NCBI GenBank assembly: GCA_024233865.1
Contig: JACKPA010000001.1
Coordinates: forward strand, 868,001-932,000
Origin: Leptospiraceae bacterium
GTDB lineage: Bacteria; Spirochaetota; Leptospiria; Leptospirales; Leptospiraceae
Direction: 5' to 3'
DNA: 64,000 nt
Below the pieces are notes generated by a model that made no database searches, was not told the origin of the DNA, and saw only the letters and a list, made by a program, of their open reading frames with translations. The translations under genes were made by a program, and so were the position numbers. Positions 55,945-64,000 of the stretch are shown here, one piece after another. Positions within the stretch are counted from its first letter, which is position 1; the number at the start of each line of letters is the position of its first letter.

Positions 55945-56958
55945 ATGAAAAAAGCATTTATAACCGGTATTACCGGACAAGATGGCAGTTGGCTTGCAAA
56001 ATATCTTATTCAAAAAAACTATAAAGTTTATGGTGGGATGAGGCGAACTAGTACCGTAAATTTATGGAGACTGGATTTTTTAGATATTAGAAATAAGGTT
56101 GAACTTGTAGAATTTGACCTTTTGGATTATAGCAATGTGTTTAATACTATAAAAACTCTCCGACCGGACGAGTTTTATAACCTGGCAGCTCAAAGTTTTG
56201 TGGGAACGAGTTTCAAGCAACCAATTTCTACAAGCATGATTGACGGAATGGGGGTTGCCTATATTTTAGACGCTTTGCACACCATTGCTCCCGAAACGAA
56301 ATTTTACCAGGCAAGCACTTCCGAAATGTATGGAAAAGTTAGAGATATTCCTCAAAAAGAATCAACTCCATTCCACCCTAGAAGCCCTTATGGGTGTGCA
56401 AAAGTGTATGCTCATTGGATGACGGTAAATTATAGGGAAAGCTACGATATGTTTGCCACAAGCGGAATCTTGTTTAACCATGAGTCTGAGCTTCGGGGAC
56501 CGGAATTTGTCACAAGAAAAATTACCATTAACGTCGCCGGTTGGAAAATGGGGAAAAAAGAGCCTTTGGAGTTGGGAAATTTAGATTCGGAAAGAGATTG
56601 GGGATATGCCAAGGAATATGTGGAAGGAATGCACCTCATGCTACAGGCAGATAAACCTGATACCTTTGTTTTAGCTACCGGTCAAAAAACAAAAATTCGG
56701 ACTTTTGCAGAAAAAGCGTTTCATGCAATTGATAGAGGTATTGTGTGGGAAGGAAGCGGAGAAGACGAAAAAGGCTATGATGCCAAAACCAGAGAACTTC
56801 TTGTTAAGATAAATCCTAAATTTTACAGACCGGCAGAAGTCGATTTATTGATAGGAGATGCATCCAAAGCTAAAGAAGTTTTAGGTTGGTCTTACAAAAC
56901 GGGAATAGAAGAACTTACTCAGATTATGGTTAAAAGTGACATAAATCTACTTGCTTAA
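55945..56958 (+). CDS. gmd: GDP-mannose 4,6-dehydratase
   Basis: This 337-residue short-chain dehydrogenase converts GDP-mannose to GDP-4-keto-6-deoxymannose for surface glycans. It has FITGITGQDGSWLAKYL (NAD fold), YNLAAQSFVGTSF, ASTSEMYGK, and the catalytic YxxxK in SPYGCAKVYAHWM. NHESELRGPEFVTRKI is typical of Gmd apart from the two-residue change in NHESPRRG. The match is good, but a related epimerase cannot be excluded by eye. The start ATG at 55945 follows a weak GAAG. No partner sugar gene lies beside it. Confidence 0.85.
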   Translation: MKKAFITGITGQDGSWLAKYLIQKNYKVYGGMRRTSTVNLWRLDFLDIRNKVELVEFDLLDYSNVFNTIKTLRPDEFYNLAAQSFVGTSFKQPISTSMIDGMGVAYILDALHTIAPETKFYQASTSEMYGKVRDIPQKESTPFHPRSPYGCAKVYAHWMTVNYRESYDMFATSGILFNHESELRGPEFVTRKITINVAGWKMGKKEPLELGNLDSERDWGYAKEYVEGMHLMLQADKPDTFVLATGQKTKIRTFAEKAFHAIDRGIVWEGSGEDEKGYDAKTRELLVKINPKFYRPAEVDLLIGDASKAKEVLGWSYKTGIEELTQIMVKSDINLLA

Positions 56959-57064
56959 ATGAAGTTTTTCAATACTGCCGGACCAAACAAGCCAAGTATA
57001 CACTATGGATGGAATCTGGAAGAAATCTACTAATGGTCAACCCTGGTTGGCAATCCGACTTTAG
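56959..57064 (+). pseudogene. Relic of an AAA-type ATP-binding protein
   Basis: MKFFNTAGPNKPSIHY is the typical N-terminus of a family of AAA-type proteins that continue with a P-loop; here the frame ends after 24 residues. One frame over, TNGQPWL, a motif of the C-terminal part of the same family, begins right at the break. So about 300 codons are missing between them. The fragment starts directly after the gmd stop. No function remains. Confidence 0.5.
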
Positions 57065-57243
57065 CCATGTTCGATTTTTTAAGGCTAGTGCTTTTTTGGA
57101 AGGTAAGACAAAAACAACCCAAATCCATGAGCATTGACAATTTCAGTCAAAGCTCAGTTAGGAACTTGCTTAAAACTATGTACTTTATAAAAAACATTTT
57201 TACAAAAGCAAATGCTCAAATGCTTACAAGTGATTTTGTATTT
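57065..57243. other. Short intergenic stretch without a clear gene
   Basis: A 60-codon frame on the plus strand begins at 57067 but ends inside the Uma2 gene and has no ribosome site; it may be more decayed sequence. Nothing else is seen. Confidence 0.3.
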
Positions 57244-58014
57244 TTATAAAATGCCCATCTTTGCTTTCAGTTCTCGTAATTCTTCCAATGCCTTTTCTTT
57301 TTCTAAGCGCTCTCTTTCCGCACGTTCGTGTTCTTTCTCTTTTTCCAAACGTTCTCTTTCCGCACGTTCGTGTTCTCTTTCTTTTTCCAAACGTTCTCTT
57401 TCAAATTCCAAAAGAATTAATTTCTTTTGTTTGTCATACATCCTTAAGTAAGTCTTGGATTCCTCTGTCATCTTTCCACTCCATACACCTAACCAGCAAT
57501 TTAACTCTCTCGACCACAGCCAACCTTCTGTGCTCTTTGCCAACTCTTCATAAAATCCATATTGATTTAACCGCCAACCTTGAAGTGATTCCGGCTTGTA
57601 CGGGTCGTATACATAGTATTCTGGTGTACGAAAGGTATTCTCATACAATTCTTTCTTGTGCACCAAGTCTATTTTATAAGTGGACTCGGAAAGCAATTCA
57701 ACTATCACATCAGGAAATTTCCAATTTTCTTCCCAAAGAATCCAAGACTTTCGCTCTTTTGTTCTGTCAACATCTTTTACGAAAAAGAAGTCTGGTCCTC
57801 TGAAATCCTTGTTTTTTTGTTTTTGTAGATTGTAGTAGAGAAACATATTTCCACCTGCAAAAAAGTCTTTTCGATTGCCCATGACAGATTTTGCGGAGTC
57901 AATCAAAACGTTCATGTTTTCTCTGTGAATAGGACTTTCCAAGGGGACACCGTCATCGTAAGGCAGATTTGTAGGGTTTTCGATTGATTTCGGAATGACA
58001 TCTATTTGTGGCAT
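57244..58014 (-). CDS. Uma2 family nuclease-like protein with coiled-coil tail
   Basis: The 256-residue protein has a Uma2 (DUF820) PD-(D/E)XK domain at about 1-180: RGPDFFFVKDVDR and KFPDVIVELLSESTYKIDLV give the acidic residues of the active site; the E-x-K position is less clear. The C-terminal 70 residues are a charged coiled coil with repeats of EHERAERERLEKEK. GGAGAAAG lies before the ATG. Uma2 proteins are abundant in some genomes and their role is unclear; mobile nuclease genes are one view. Confidence 0.8.
   Translation of the reverse strand: MPQIDVIPKSIENPTNLPYDDGVPLESPIHRENMNVLIDSAKSVMGNRKDFFAGGNMFLYYNLQKQKNKDFRGPDFFFVKDVDRTKERKSWILWEENWKFPDVIVELLSESTYKIDLVHKKELYENTFRTPEYYVYDPYKPESLQGWRLNQYGFYEELAKSTEGWLWSRELNCWLGVWSGKMTEESKTYLRMYDKQKKLILLEFERERLEKEREHERAERERLEKEKEHERAERERLEKEKALEELRELKAKMGIL
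57297..57405. repeat. 42-bp tandem repeat in the Uma2 coiled-coil tail
   Basis: TTTCCGCACGTTCGTGTTC recurs exactly 42 bases apart (from 57317 and 57359), each unit encoding 14 residues, EHERAERERLEKEK. The tail length could vary between strains. Confidence 0.65.
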
Positions 58015-58271
58015 ATACTTTCTCCATGGCTTGACCTTGCGTAGTCAATTATCATCCTTTTCAAGAATAGTTCAAGAGATTTTATTGATTTTTCTCTTGA
58101 AAAAGAACAACTTCGATTAAATTTTCATAACAATTCCATTGAATATTCGTAACACTACATACTCAGCGACTGCTTTCCACACAACCTCTCACCAAGCCAC
58201 GAATTAGTCAAAGGCTACTTTAGACCAAGGAGCAAATCACCATAAAAAAATAGTTACAGAGGAAAATTTTT
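58015..58271. other. Intergenic stretch
   Basis: Between the Uma2 start and the decayed fragments I see no gene, RNA or strong dyad. Confidence 0.3.
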
Positions 58272-58640
58272 TCAAAAAATAATTGACTCTTTTTTTCCAA
58301 GAAAATTCTTAGAGAGAGGAAAGTTTTGTCCTTTGGGAATTTCCAAAATCAAATTTAAGCCTGTTCCTTGAACTATCCCTGGGTGAGCAATTGCCAATAG
58401 GGACATAATATTTATATTATGGTGCGATAACCCAACGGAGTCTTTAAAGAGGGGAATGATTCCAACAGAATTGTTAAAACCTGAGGATATGAAATCTGAA
58501 ATTGATGATTGGGTATTTTTAAGGTGTAACTGAAATTTCACCTGTGCTCTTGCTGATCCTTACAATTCCTCCCACTGGTGTATCTCCCATACGGGTGAAT
58601 TGTCCTCCAAGAATCAAGTTATGGTGGGTATCTATCTTAT
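58272..58640 (-). pseudogene. Decayed fragment of a propeller-repeat protein
   Basis: On the minus strand, the frame up to TAA at 58519-58521 reads LILGGQFTRMGDTPVGGIVR, then ISKSTGEISVTP, a repeat pattern of the beta-propeller type found in Leptospira surface proteins. A frame shift then leads into an open stretch to 58272 (with FNNSVGIIPLFKDSVG and GTGLNLILEIPKG), possibly the continuation. No start codon is usable. Family assignment rests on the first part only. Confidence 0.4.
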
Positions 58641-58812
58641 ACAATTGATTGATGCCTATTTTATACAAAGAACGGTTGATAAAAATTGGGCAATTTATCA
58701 GGATTCACCAAGTAAAGGCTTTATGATAGATGTTGAAACAAAACAGATTGTCACAAAGGAATATCAGTTTGTGGATCATTATTTTTATCTTGGTTATAAA
58801 ACGCTTTTTTGA
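58600..58812 (+). pseudogene. C-terminal fragment, possibly DUF5683-like
   Basis: The frame reads VGIYLIQLIDAYFIQRTVDK, then acidic and aromatic residues to a TGA at 58812. IQLIDAY recalls the end of membrane proteins with a final helix and DAY motif. The start is a TTG without a ribosome site. It overlaps the edge of the minus-strand fragment, so one of them is misread at the border. Confidence 0.35.
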
Positions 58813-58854
58813 TGAAGAACTAAGAATTAGTCTTAGGAACAGTAAAAATGCCTA

Positions 58855-60675
58855 TTATCTAAAATCCTTCACTACAAACTGAATGGAAGTGTTTCCATTA
58901 AAATAGTTTTCTTCCAAGTAACCCCAAAAATCAATTTCCGAATTTTGGGAAATATATTTTTCCAGCTCAGCAGCTCTATTCCATATCAGGCACTTTATAC
59001 CGGAATCTGCTTCCAAAATGGAAAATCTCGCATGTTGACCTTCCGACATGGTACGATAGGATAAAACTCTTGCCCTTTTAATGGAAATCAAAGGTCTTGG
59101 ATTTTCTTGCCCGAAAGGTTCAAACAATAAAAGTTCCTTGTACAAACTTAAGGTTAGTTCTTTAGGATAGATTGAAAAGTCACTTGTTTGTGCGATTGTT
59201 TGGGCAGAAACGTCTTCTGTCTCTAACCATTTATCTGCTATGTCATAAATTCGTTTTTCCAATAAAGGAATCTTGTCGATTTCAACAGAAAAACCACTAG
59301 CTTCCGGGTGTCCACCGTATTGCAAAAACAAATCTTCCAGCAGATTTAACAGATTGAGAACGTTTTCACTTCCATAAGAACGTATACTTCCTTTGGCATG
59401 ACCATGATCAGGAGTTATAAAGATGGCTGGTTTTTCAAATTTTTCCGTCAACTTTGTCGCTACGATACCAGAAACTCCAGGCTCCATATCCGGTTCATAA
59501 CAAAAAATTACTTTTTGAGTCGTTTTTTCCGGATTTCTTTGAAAATACATTTCTGCTCGGTAGACATTTCTTTTGGTTCTTTCTTTGCGTTCTCCGTTTA
59601 ATCCCATTAGCTTAGCGGTATACTCTAGGGACTTGCTATCACTATCGCTCAAAAGCAATTCCAAAGCAATTTCCGTTTTTCCCATTCTGCCGGCAGCATT
59701 TAGAGCAGGTCCGATGCTCCATCCAAGGTCTTTAGATGTAATATTGTTGTTGTTTAGCTTTAAATGGTTGATTAAGTAAAATAAGCCCTGTCTATTAGGA
59801 TTACGGTTGTTTGCTACATCACTAAGAGTCATGATTCCATTTTTAACAATAATCCTATTCTCCCCCCTAAGTGGCATCATATCTGTAATTGTGCCTATGG
59901 AAGATAGGTCTAGTAAACGCTTTAGTTCCGTAAGTAGTTTTGGATTTTTTTGAACGGATTGTGGAATGTCAATCTCGTTATAATTTATAACCGGCTGGTT
60001 GAATAAGTCATACTCATTTGAAGCGAATTTCTGCTTTTCATAAAAATCGGAAAGATACAAAGCCCATATAAGCTTCATAACAATCACAGAAGTGCAAATT
60101 TTAGTTTCCGGGTATTTTGAATCTTCCCGCTTAGGATTGATTAGCAAACAACTTGGAATTTTAGAAGGAATCTCATGGTGATCAATTACAATTACCTTGA
60201 TCCCTTCTTTGTTTAATTCTTCAATTTCTTCATGGTTAGAAGTTCCAAAATCTAAGGTTATAAATAGACTTGGGTTTGTTTGTTTTACGAAATCCAATGC
60301 CGGTTTGCACAATCCGTAATCTTCGTTCTGGGAAGAAGTTTTCAAAACCAAGCGGTCGTCTTTGTATTTATAATAGTCTTTAAAAAATATTCCTAAAAGA
60401 GAAGTGGACGAAACACCGTCAGTGTCTCTATCTCCAAATATCATAATTTTTTTGTTACTCTTTACGGTCTCTTTGATCAAAGTAATGGATTTGGCAATAT
60501 CCGGAAGCAGAAAAGGGGAATATAAACTGCTTAACTCCGGTTTCAAAAAAATATCCCATTCTGCTCTATTCTGAACCATTGTTTGCAATAGGTGAAACTG
60601 CAAAGGGGTTAGGTCTTTGTAATGTTTGTCTATGTATGAAAGATTGGAATAGTCTATTCCGTGTTGTATATTCAT
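58855..60675 (-). CDS. recJ: Single-stranded DNA exonuclease RecJ
   Basis: This 606-residue DHH-family exonuclease degrades 5' ends in recombination and mismatch repair. DHH motifs: MIFGDRDTDGVSSTS (DxD), FITLDFGTSNH and IVIDHHEIP; the DHHA1 part has GGHPEASGFSVEI. The first motif reads DRDTDG where many RecJ have DYDVDG; both Asp are kept. The OB-fold tail (about 480-606) with LLLFEPFGQENPRPL is present. It lies 12 bases after bactofilin on the same strand. Confidence 0.93.
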   Translation of the reverse strand: MNIQHGIDYSNLSYIDKHYKDLTPLQFHLLQTMVQNRAEWDIFLKPELSSLYSPFLLPDIAKSITLIKETVKSNKKIMIFGDRDTDGVSSTSLLGIFFKDYYKYKDDRLVLKTSSQNEDYGLCKPALDFVKQTNPSLFITLDFGTSNHEEIEELNKEGIKVIVIDHHEIPSKIPSCLLINPKREDSKYPETKICTSVIVMKLIWALYLSDFYEKQKFASNEYDLFNQPVINYNEIDIPQSVQKNPKLLTELKRLLDLSSIGTITDMMPLRGENRIIVKNGIMTLSDVANNRNPNRQGLFYLINHLKLNNNNITSKDLGWSIGPALNAAGRMGKTEIALELLLSDSDSKSLEYTAKLMGLNGERKERTKRNVYRAEMYFQRNPEKTTQKVIFCYEPDMEPGVSGIVATKLTEKFEKPAIFITPDHGHAKGSIRSYGSENVLNLLNLLEDLFLQYGGHPEASGFSVEIDKIPLLEKRIYDIADKWLETEDVSAQTIAQTSDFSIYPKELTLSLYKELLLFEPFGQENPRPLISIKRARVLSYRTMSEGQHARFSILEADSGIKCLIWNRAAELEKYISQNSEIDFWGYLEENYFNGNTSIQFVVKDFR

Positions 60676-60687
60676 AGAAAATAAAAA

Positions 60688-61008
60688 TTACATAATGCAA
60701 TTTCCAGAGAATTTTGCACCTATTTGGATTTCCAAAAGCGGAGTTTTTACATCACCGGTAACAATAGCAGCTTTACCCATTTGGACTTTTTCTTGGGCTT
60801 CTATGTTTCCTTTTATAGATCCATCCACGGATAAATTACCAACAATTATATCTGCTTCTACATTCCCCGTTTCCGAAACCATAAGCTTTCCGTTTGATTC
60901 TATGGTTCCTTTAAACTGTCCCTTGATCTGTAACGAATGGCTGAATCTAAGACTTCCTTTAAAAACTATATCATCTCCGATAATAGTATCAATTTCTTCT
61001 TCGTTCAA
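60688..61008 (-). CDS. Bactofilin
   Basis: This 106-residue protein is a single bactofilin domain: IGDDIVFKGSLRFSHSLQIK, GQFKGTIESNGKLMVSETG, ADIIVGNLSVDGSIKGNIEA and VTGDVKTPLLEIQIGAKFSG, with the regular six-residue spacing of the beta-helix. Bactofilins polymerise without nucleotides and act as scaffolds; in Leptospira biflexa one affects the helical cell shape. The start is TTG at 61008 with AGGAGAAAG upstream. It is coupled to recJ by 12 bases. Confidence 0.92.
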   Translation of the reverse strand: MNEEEIDTIIGDDIVFKGSLRFSHSLQIKGQFKGTIESNGKLMVSETGNVEADIIVGNLSVDGSIKGNIEAQEKVQMGKAAIVTGDVKTPLLEIQIGAKFSGNCIM

Positions 61009-61168
61009 AAACTTTCTCCTATTATAATATGCTTTTGTAAAAAAGCCTTAACTTGCAATCCTGTCAAGTTAGTATTTGTTTTTCAAGCTTTATTTTTTAC
61101 CCATGGTTAAAGTATTTCCTTACAAGATATCTTTAAAGAGCCTTAAAGCTTTACAGTAGAATTCATAT

Positions 61169-61318
61169 CTATTCCTTTTGTTTTCCTGACAGAAGCTTAT
61201 AAATACAAAACAGACTTAGCAATACTACCATTGTCAATGATGTAGCCATAATAGATACGCCACTTAAGCTTAGGTTATAGTCTTTTCCAGCATATGCCAA
61301 TAAAATCGGAATTTCCAT
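61169..61318 (-). CDS. Small single-pass membrane protein of 49 residues
   Basis: AAGGAGAGAATACA precedes the ATG at 61318, a strong ribosome site, and the frame reads MEIPILLAYAGKDYNLSLSG, then a hydrophobic helix (VSIMATSLTMVVLLSLFCIY) and a basic tail to TAG at 61169. The single helix and short tail resemble small subunits of membrane complexes, but no partner is visible. Confidence 0.65.
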   Translation of the reverse strand: MEIPILLAYAGKDYNLSLSGVSIMATSLTMVVLLSLFCIYKLLSGKQKE

Positions 61319-61427
61319 TGTATTCTCTCCTTGGGTTCATGACAATTTTACAGAAGGGAAAAGTTATTTAAAGAGTCAAGCTCTTTTTTAACTCTTTCCG
61401 GTGTAATCAACTCGAAAATCTTGTCAA
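61319..61427. other. Spacer with a possible terminator
   Basis: AAAGAG and CTCTTT around TCAAG lie at about 61377-61394, followed by T's on the plus strand. This is a weak hairpin; it lies downstream of the GerMN gene on the minus strand, where it is not followed by a good T-run. Confidence 0.25.
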
Positions 61428-62147
61428 TTAGAGGGAAATAACTTTCCTAGTTCTCTTGGTAAGAATAGAAGGAATTGGAAATTTTGCTTCTCCTATGGTT
61501 CTAACAGGCACGTAATCTATATATAGTTTGATACCTTTGACTTCTTCTATACTCAATAGGCTGTACGTAAGTTGGTCAATCCTATCTTTTAAAGTATTAA
61601 TATTCGCCTTGGCTCCCAGCTCTTTAGTAAAAGATATATGAATAACCCCTTTGCTAATTTTAACTTTTTTATGATAGGCTAAATCCAGCGGAATTGAATT
61701 GCTAATTCCTGATTTTTGTTCTTGCAAATTTGGTCCTTGGATCAAAGCTTTAAGAATTACTTTAATTTTTTGTTTAAGATTTTTACCCGCTTTCCTCTTT
61801 ACTTTGACTAAGTCCGGCTCCGGTTGATTTTTTTCAGCAGAATATCGTATATAATAAACACTAACCAAATTTTCTTCAGGTGGTTTTTTAGATTTGTTTG
61901 CAGTATATTTTTCGGATATAGTGGGGACTTCTCTCCCATAATTTTTTGCATAATCATCATTGTCGTTAGATGGTTGAAAATCTGCTTGCTTGACTAATTT
62001 TGACTCATAAGATTTAGAGTTGCTTTTATCAGAAAAGCTATTGTTCTCTATACTTTTGTCAATGAGTACAAGGCAAAGCAAAAAAATGTTGAGTATCTTT
62101 AAAATGATATACTGATCTTCTTTATTATCTGTAGTTTCATTCGACAC
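61428..62147 (-). CDS. GerMN-domain protein
   Basis: The 239-residue protein has a short N-terminal hydrophobic segment (ILKILNIFLLCLVLI) likely serving as a membrane anchor, a serine/asparagine-rich linker, and a C-terminal GerMN domain (about 95-220): VYYIRYSAEKNQPEPDLVKV, then LKALIQGP, and VIHISFTKELGA and YSLLSIEEVKGIKLYIDYVP. GerMN domains occur in spore germination proteins and in many cell-envelope lipoproteins of non-spore-formers. The start is GTG at 62147 preceded by AGGAC. The cysteine in the hydrophobic segment (LLCL) might be a lipobox, but the fit is poor. Confidence 0.8.
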   Translation of the reverse strand: MSNETTDNKEDQYIILKILNIFLLCLVLIDKSIENNSFSDKSNSKSYESKLVKQADFQPSNDNDDYAKNYGREVPTISEKYTANKSKKPPEENLVSVYYIRYSAEKNQPEPDLVKVKRKAGKNLKQKIKVILKALIQGPNLQEQKSGISNSIPLDLAYHKKVKISKGVIHISFTKELGAKANINTLKDRIDQLTYSLLSIEEVKGIKLYIDYVPVRTIGEAKFPIPSILTKRTRKVISL

Positions 62148-62359
62148 GTCCTATTATGAGACATAGCATTTTTGTGGCAAGCACTAAATAGCAATAAACT
62201 ATGTAATTAATATGTCATTTTACGTTAATAAAACAAAATCAAAGTTTAGCAACAATAAATTTTCTTGCTATCAAGACCTTATTTTTAAAAATAGAAATAT
62301 TTCTTGCTACTAAAATTTTTATATGGCGATATTTAGAGAGTAAAAAATTAATAACAGAA
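62148..62359. other. Intergenic region between divergent genes
   Basis: This AT-rich spacer likely holds the promoters for both the GerMN gene and the kinase-ATPase gene; no clear -35/-10 pair or dyad is seen. Confidence 0.3.
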
Positions 62360-64000
62360 ATGGAGATGGTTCAATTAGAAGGATATGATATCCGCGAAAA
62401 ATTTTTAGTAGAATCTGGTGTAGAAATATATCGTGGAAAAAACGTAAAACTAAACCAAGCTGTATTTTTAAAAAAAGCCAATACTACTGATGAATTTTCA
62501 GACTCTGTTATTGCCCTAAAAAACGAGTATGAGATATATAAATACTTAGATATAGGTTTAAAGTTCCTTGAATTCAAAAGATTACCTGATGGCTTTGTTT
62601 TACTTGTAGAGGATACCACTGGTAGTGTCTCCTTAAAAGAACTTATTGAAAAAAATAAGTTAGATTTAGAAATATTCTTCAGATTATCAATTTCAATATG
62701 TGAAAACTTATATCAATTGCATTTAAAAAAGATAATTCACAAGAATCTTAAGCCTGCAAGTGTTATTGTAGAAACAAAAAATTGGCAGGCAAAACTTATT
62801 AACTTTGGAATTGCGACCAGATTTATTGAGGAAAGAAGGACCACCTCTTTTATTCGCACTCTGGAAGGAAGCATTCATTATATTTCACCGGAACAGACTG
62901 GGAGAATGAATAGAGCAGTGGACTACAGAAGTGATTTCTATTCATTAGGTATTACTTTTTATGAAATGCTAACTGGTAGATTACCTTTTGAAAATGAAGA
63001 TTTTTTAGAATTGATTCACTCTCATTTGGCAAGAATTGCCAATCCAGCGCGTATGATCAACCCTGATATTCCTCAAGTTTTGTCCGAAATTATTTCCAAG
63101 TTAATGTCCAAAAATGCTGAAGATAGGTACCAAACCGTTAATGGTTTGAAGCAAGATTTGGAAAAGTGCTATAAGGAATATAAAGAATCAGGAGAAATTT
63201 CTGACTTTGTTTTAGGAACAAAAGATGTTTCGGACGAATTTAAAATAGCCCAAAAACTCTATGGTCGTGAAAAAGATATTGAAGCCTTATTGGATGAGTT
63301 TGGAAAAGTAATAGAAAACGGACAAACACATGTTCAATTGATTGGTGGATATTCTGGAATCGAAAAATCTTCCTTAGTAAAGGAAATTCACAAACCAATT
63401 ACAAAGGCAAAAGGATATTTTTTATACGGAGAATTTGAGCAATTCAAACGTTTGCCTTTGTATGGAATCATCCAAGCATTTTCTAAAATGATAAAGTATA
63501 TTCTGGCAGAGCCACCTGATAAGGTAGAAAATTGGAAGGTAAAAATCCAAAATGCCATTGGCGTAAACGGAAAAGTCATTGTTGATGTGATTCCGGAGTT
63601 AGAATACATTATTGGAAAACAGCCGGATATTAGTGAATTAGACTCCGTCGAAAATGCAAATCGCTTTTATCTTACATTTCAAAATTTCATAAACGTTTTT
63701 TGCTATAAGGATCATCCTATTGCTTTATTTTTGGATGATATACAATGGGCTGATAATGCGTCGCTAAATTTTATTAAAAGTTTAATTTTGGACTTTAGAA
63801 TTAACTATCTTTACCTAATGTTGTCTTATCGAGACAATGAAATAGAATCGACCCACCCATTTTATTCCATCATAGACGAATTAAAAAAGGAAGGTATTCC
63901 TGTTAGTTCGATTTTGTTAAGACCTTTGAGTCTGAATGACATCCATTTATTGTGCAAAGATTCATTGCAGTTTGCAGAATCGGATGATTTAGCTAAATGC
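62360..64000 (+). CDS. Large kinase-ATPase (degenerate kinase), partial
   Basis: The frame runs from ATG 62360 off the window edge, 547 residues so far. It matches the N-terminal part of large trifunctional proteins (kinase-like domain, AAA ATPase, then GAF/histidine kinase) found in cyanobacteria, myxobacteria and leptospires. The kinase domain (about 1-270) has IIHKNLKPASVIV in place of HxDxKP (Asp replaced by Asn) and LINFGIA in place of DFG (Asn at residue 148), so it is likely catalytically dead. The ATPase part starts at about 290: GGYSGIEKSSLVKEI, where the third Gly of the P-loop is Glu (residue 335), and a good Walker B, ALFLDDIQWAD. The C-terminus lies outside the window. Confidence 0.8.
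   Translation, partial: MEMVQLEGYDIREKFLVESGVEIYRGKNVKLNQAVFLKKANTTDEFSDSVIALKNEYEIYKYLDIGLKFLEFKRLPDGFVLLVEDTTGSVSLKELIEKNKLDLEIFFRLSISICENLYQLHLKKIIHKNLKPASVIVETKNWQAKLINFGIATRFIEERRTTSFIRTLEGSIHYISPEQTGRMNRAVDYRSDFYSLGITFYEMLTGRLPFENEDFLELIHSHLARIANPARMINPDIPQVLSEIISKLMSKNAEDRYQTVNGLKQDLEKCYKEYKESGEISDFVLGTKDVSDEFKIAQKLYGREKDIEALLDEFGKVIENGQTHVQLIGGYSGIEKSSLVKEIHKPITKAKGYFLYGEFEQFKRLPLYGIIQAFSKMIKYILAEPPDKVENWKVKIQNAIGVNGKVIVDVIPELEYIIGKQPDISELDSVENANRFYLTFQNFINVFCYKDHPIALFLDDIQWADNASLNFIKSLILDFRINYLYLMLSYRDNEIESTHPFYSIIDELKKEGIPVSSILLRPLSLNDIHLLCKDSLQFAESDDLAKC

Noticed and set aside
57067..57249. 60-codon plus-strand frame as a gene
   Set aside because: It has no ribosome site or family resemblance and runs into the Uma2 gene; it may be decayed sequence.

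Overview
The window is AT-rich (by eye roughly one third G+C), densely coded and bacterial. The gene set suggests a spirochaete of the Leptospira lineage: PilZ-like proteins of a type I associate with Leptospira, STAS anti-sigma antagonists, cyclic-nucleotide-type regulators, a bactofilin, many exported or lipoprotein genes, TTG starts behind good Shine-Dalgarno sites, and relics resembling Leptospira lipoproteins and propeller repeats. This placement is inference from gene families. No rRNA or tRNA gene was recognised, and no CRISPR array.

Layout. 1-2.5 kb: end of one gene, a hypothetical gene and a DUF445 membrane protein. 2.5-8.4 kb (minus): a run of GT-C-like membrane protein, Ppx/GppA phosphatase, AlkA-type glycosylase, double cyclic-nucleotide-domain regulator and a periplasmic repeat protein. 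8.7-10 kb: Crp/Fnr-like regulator and a START-like lipoprotein whose ribosome site lies in a hairpin. 10.3-13.4 kb: a fused GpsA-acyltransferase, a Bfd-like [2Fe-2S] protein behind a Fur/PerR-type box, and a STAS protein. 13.7-18.3 kb: a five-gene minus operon with a channel-like protein, an 80-residue protein, a suppressor-of-fused (SUFU) protein, a PilZ-like protein and a small membrane protein. 18.4-25.6 kb: SirB1-like protein, polyprenyl synthase, polA, flavin monooxygenase and a diiron-type hydrolase behind a tandem operator-like repeat.

25.7-30.8 kb is the accessory core. An MvaI/BcnI-type restriction endonuclease and an SPPY methyltransferase are bracketed by two inverted ~207-bp hairpin repeats whose ends look like integron attC sites and whose stems carry compensatory changes. 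An arsenic operon (acr3-arsC-arsR, with a palindromic operator) follows, ending near a third, broken copy. 31-38 kb: small membrane protein, GHKL ATPase, AsmA-like protein, lepA, a perfect 38-bp palindrome, and three exported repeat proteins, one an extreme Cys/Gln/Pro-rich protein. 38-42 kb: hypothetical-purD pair and uvrC. 42.5-47.2 kb: a second restriction locus (Eco57I-like fused nuclease-methylase, a Uma2 deletion relic, a PD-(D/E)XK protein). 47-55.7 kb: sigma-like protein, STAS protein, giant AsmA-like protein, Kef-type antiporter, orphan nuclease-like protein and SRPBCC protein. 56-58.8 kb: gmd, a Uma2 protein with a coiled-coil tail, and several decayed fragments. 58.9-64 kb: recJ-bactofilin, a tiny membrane protein, a GerMN protein and the start of a large kinase-ATPase whose kinase and P-loop motifs are both degenerate.

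The strongest candidates for something new are the inverted covarying repeats around the restriction-modification cassette, the Cys-rich exported protein, the doubly degenerate kinase-ATPase and the GpsA-acyltransferase fusion.
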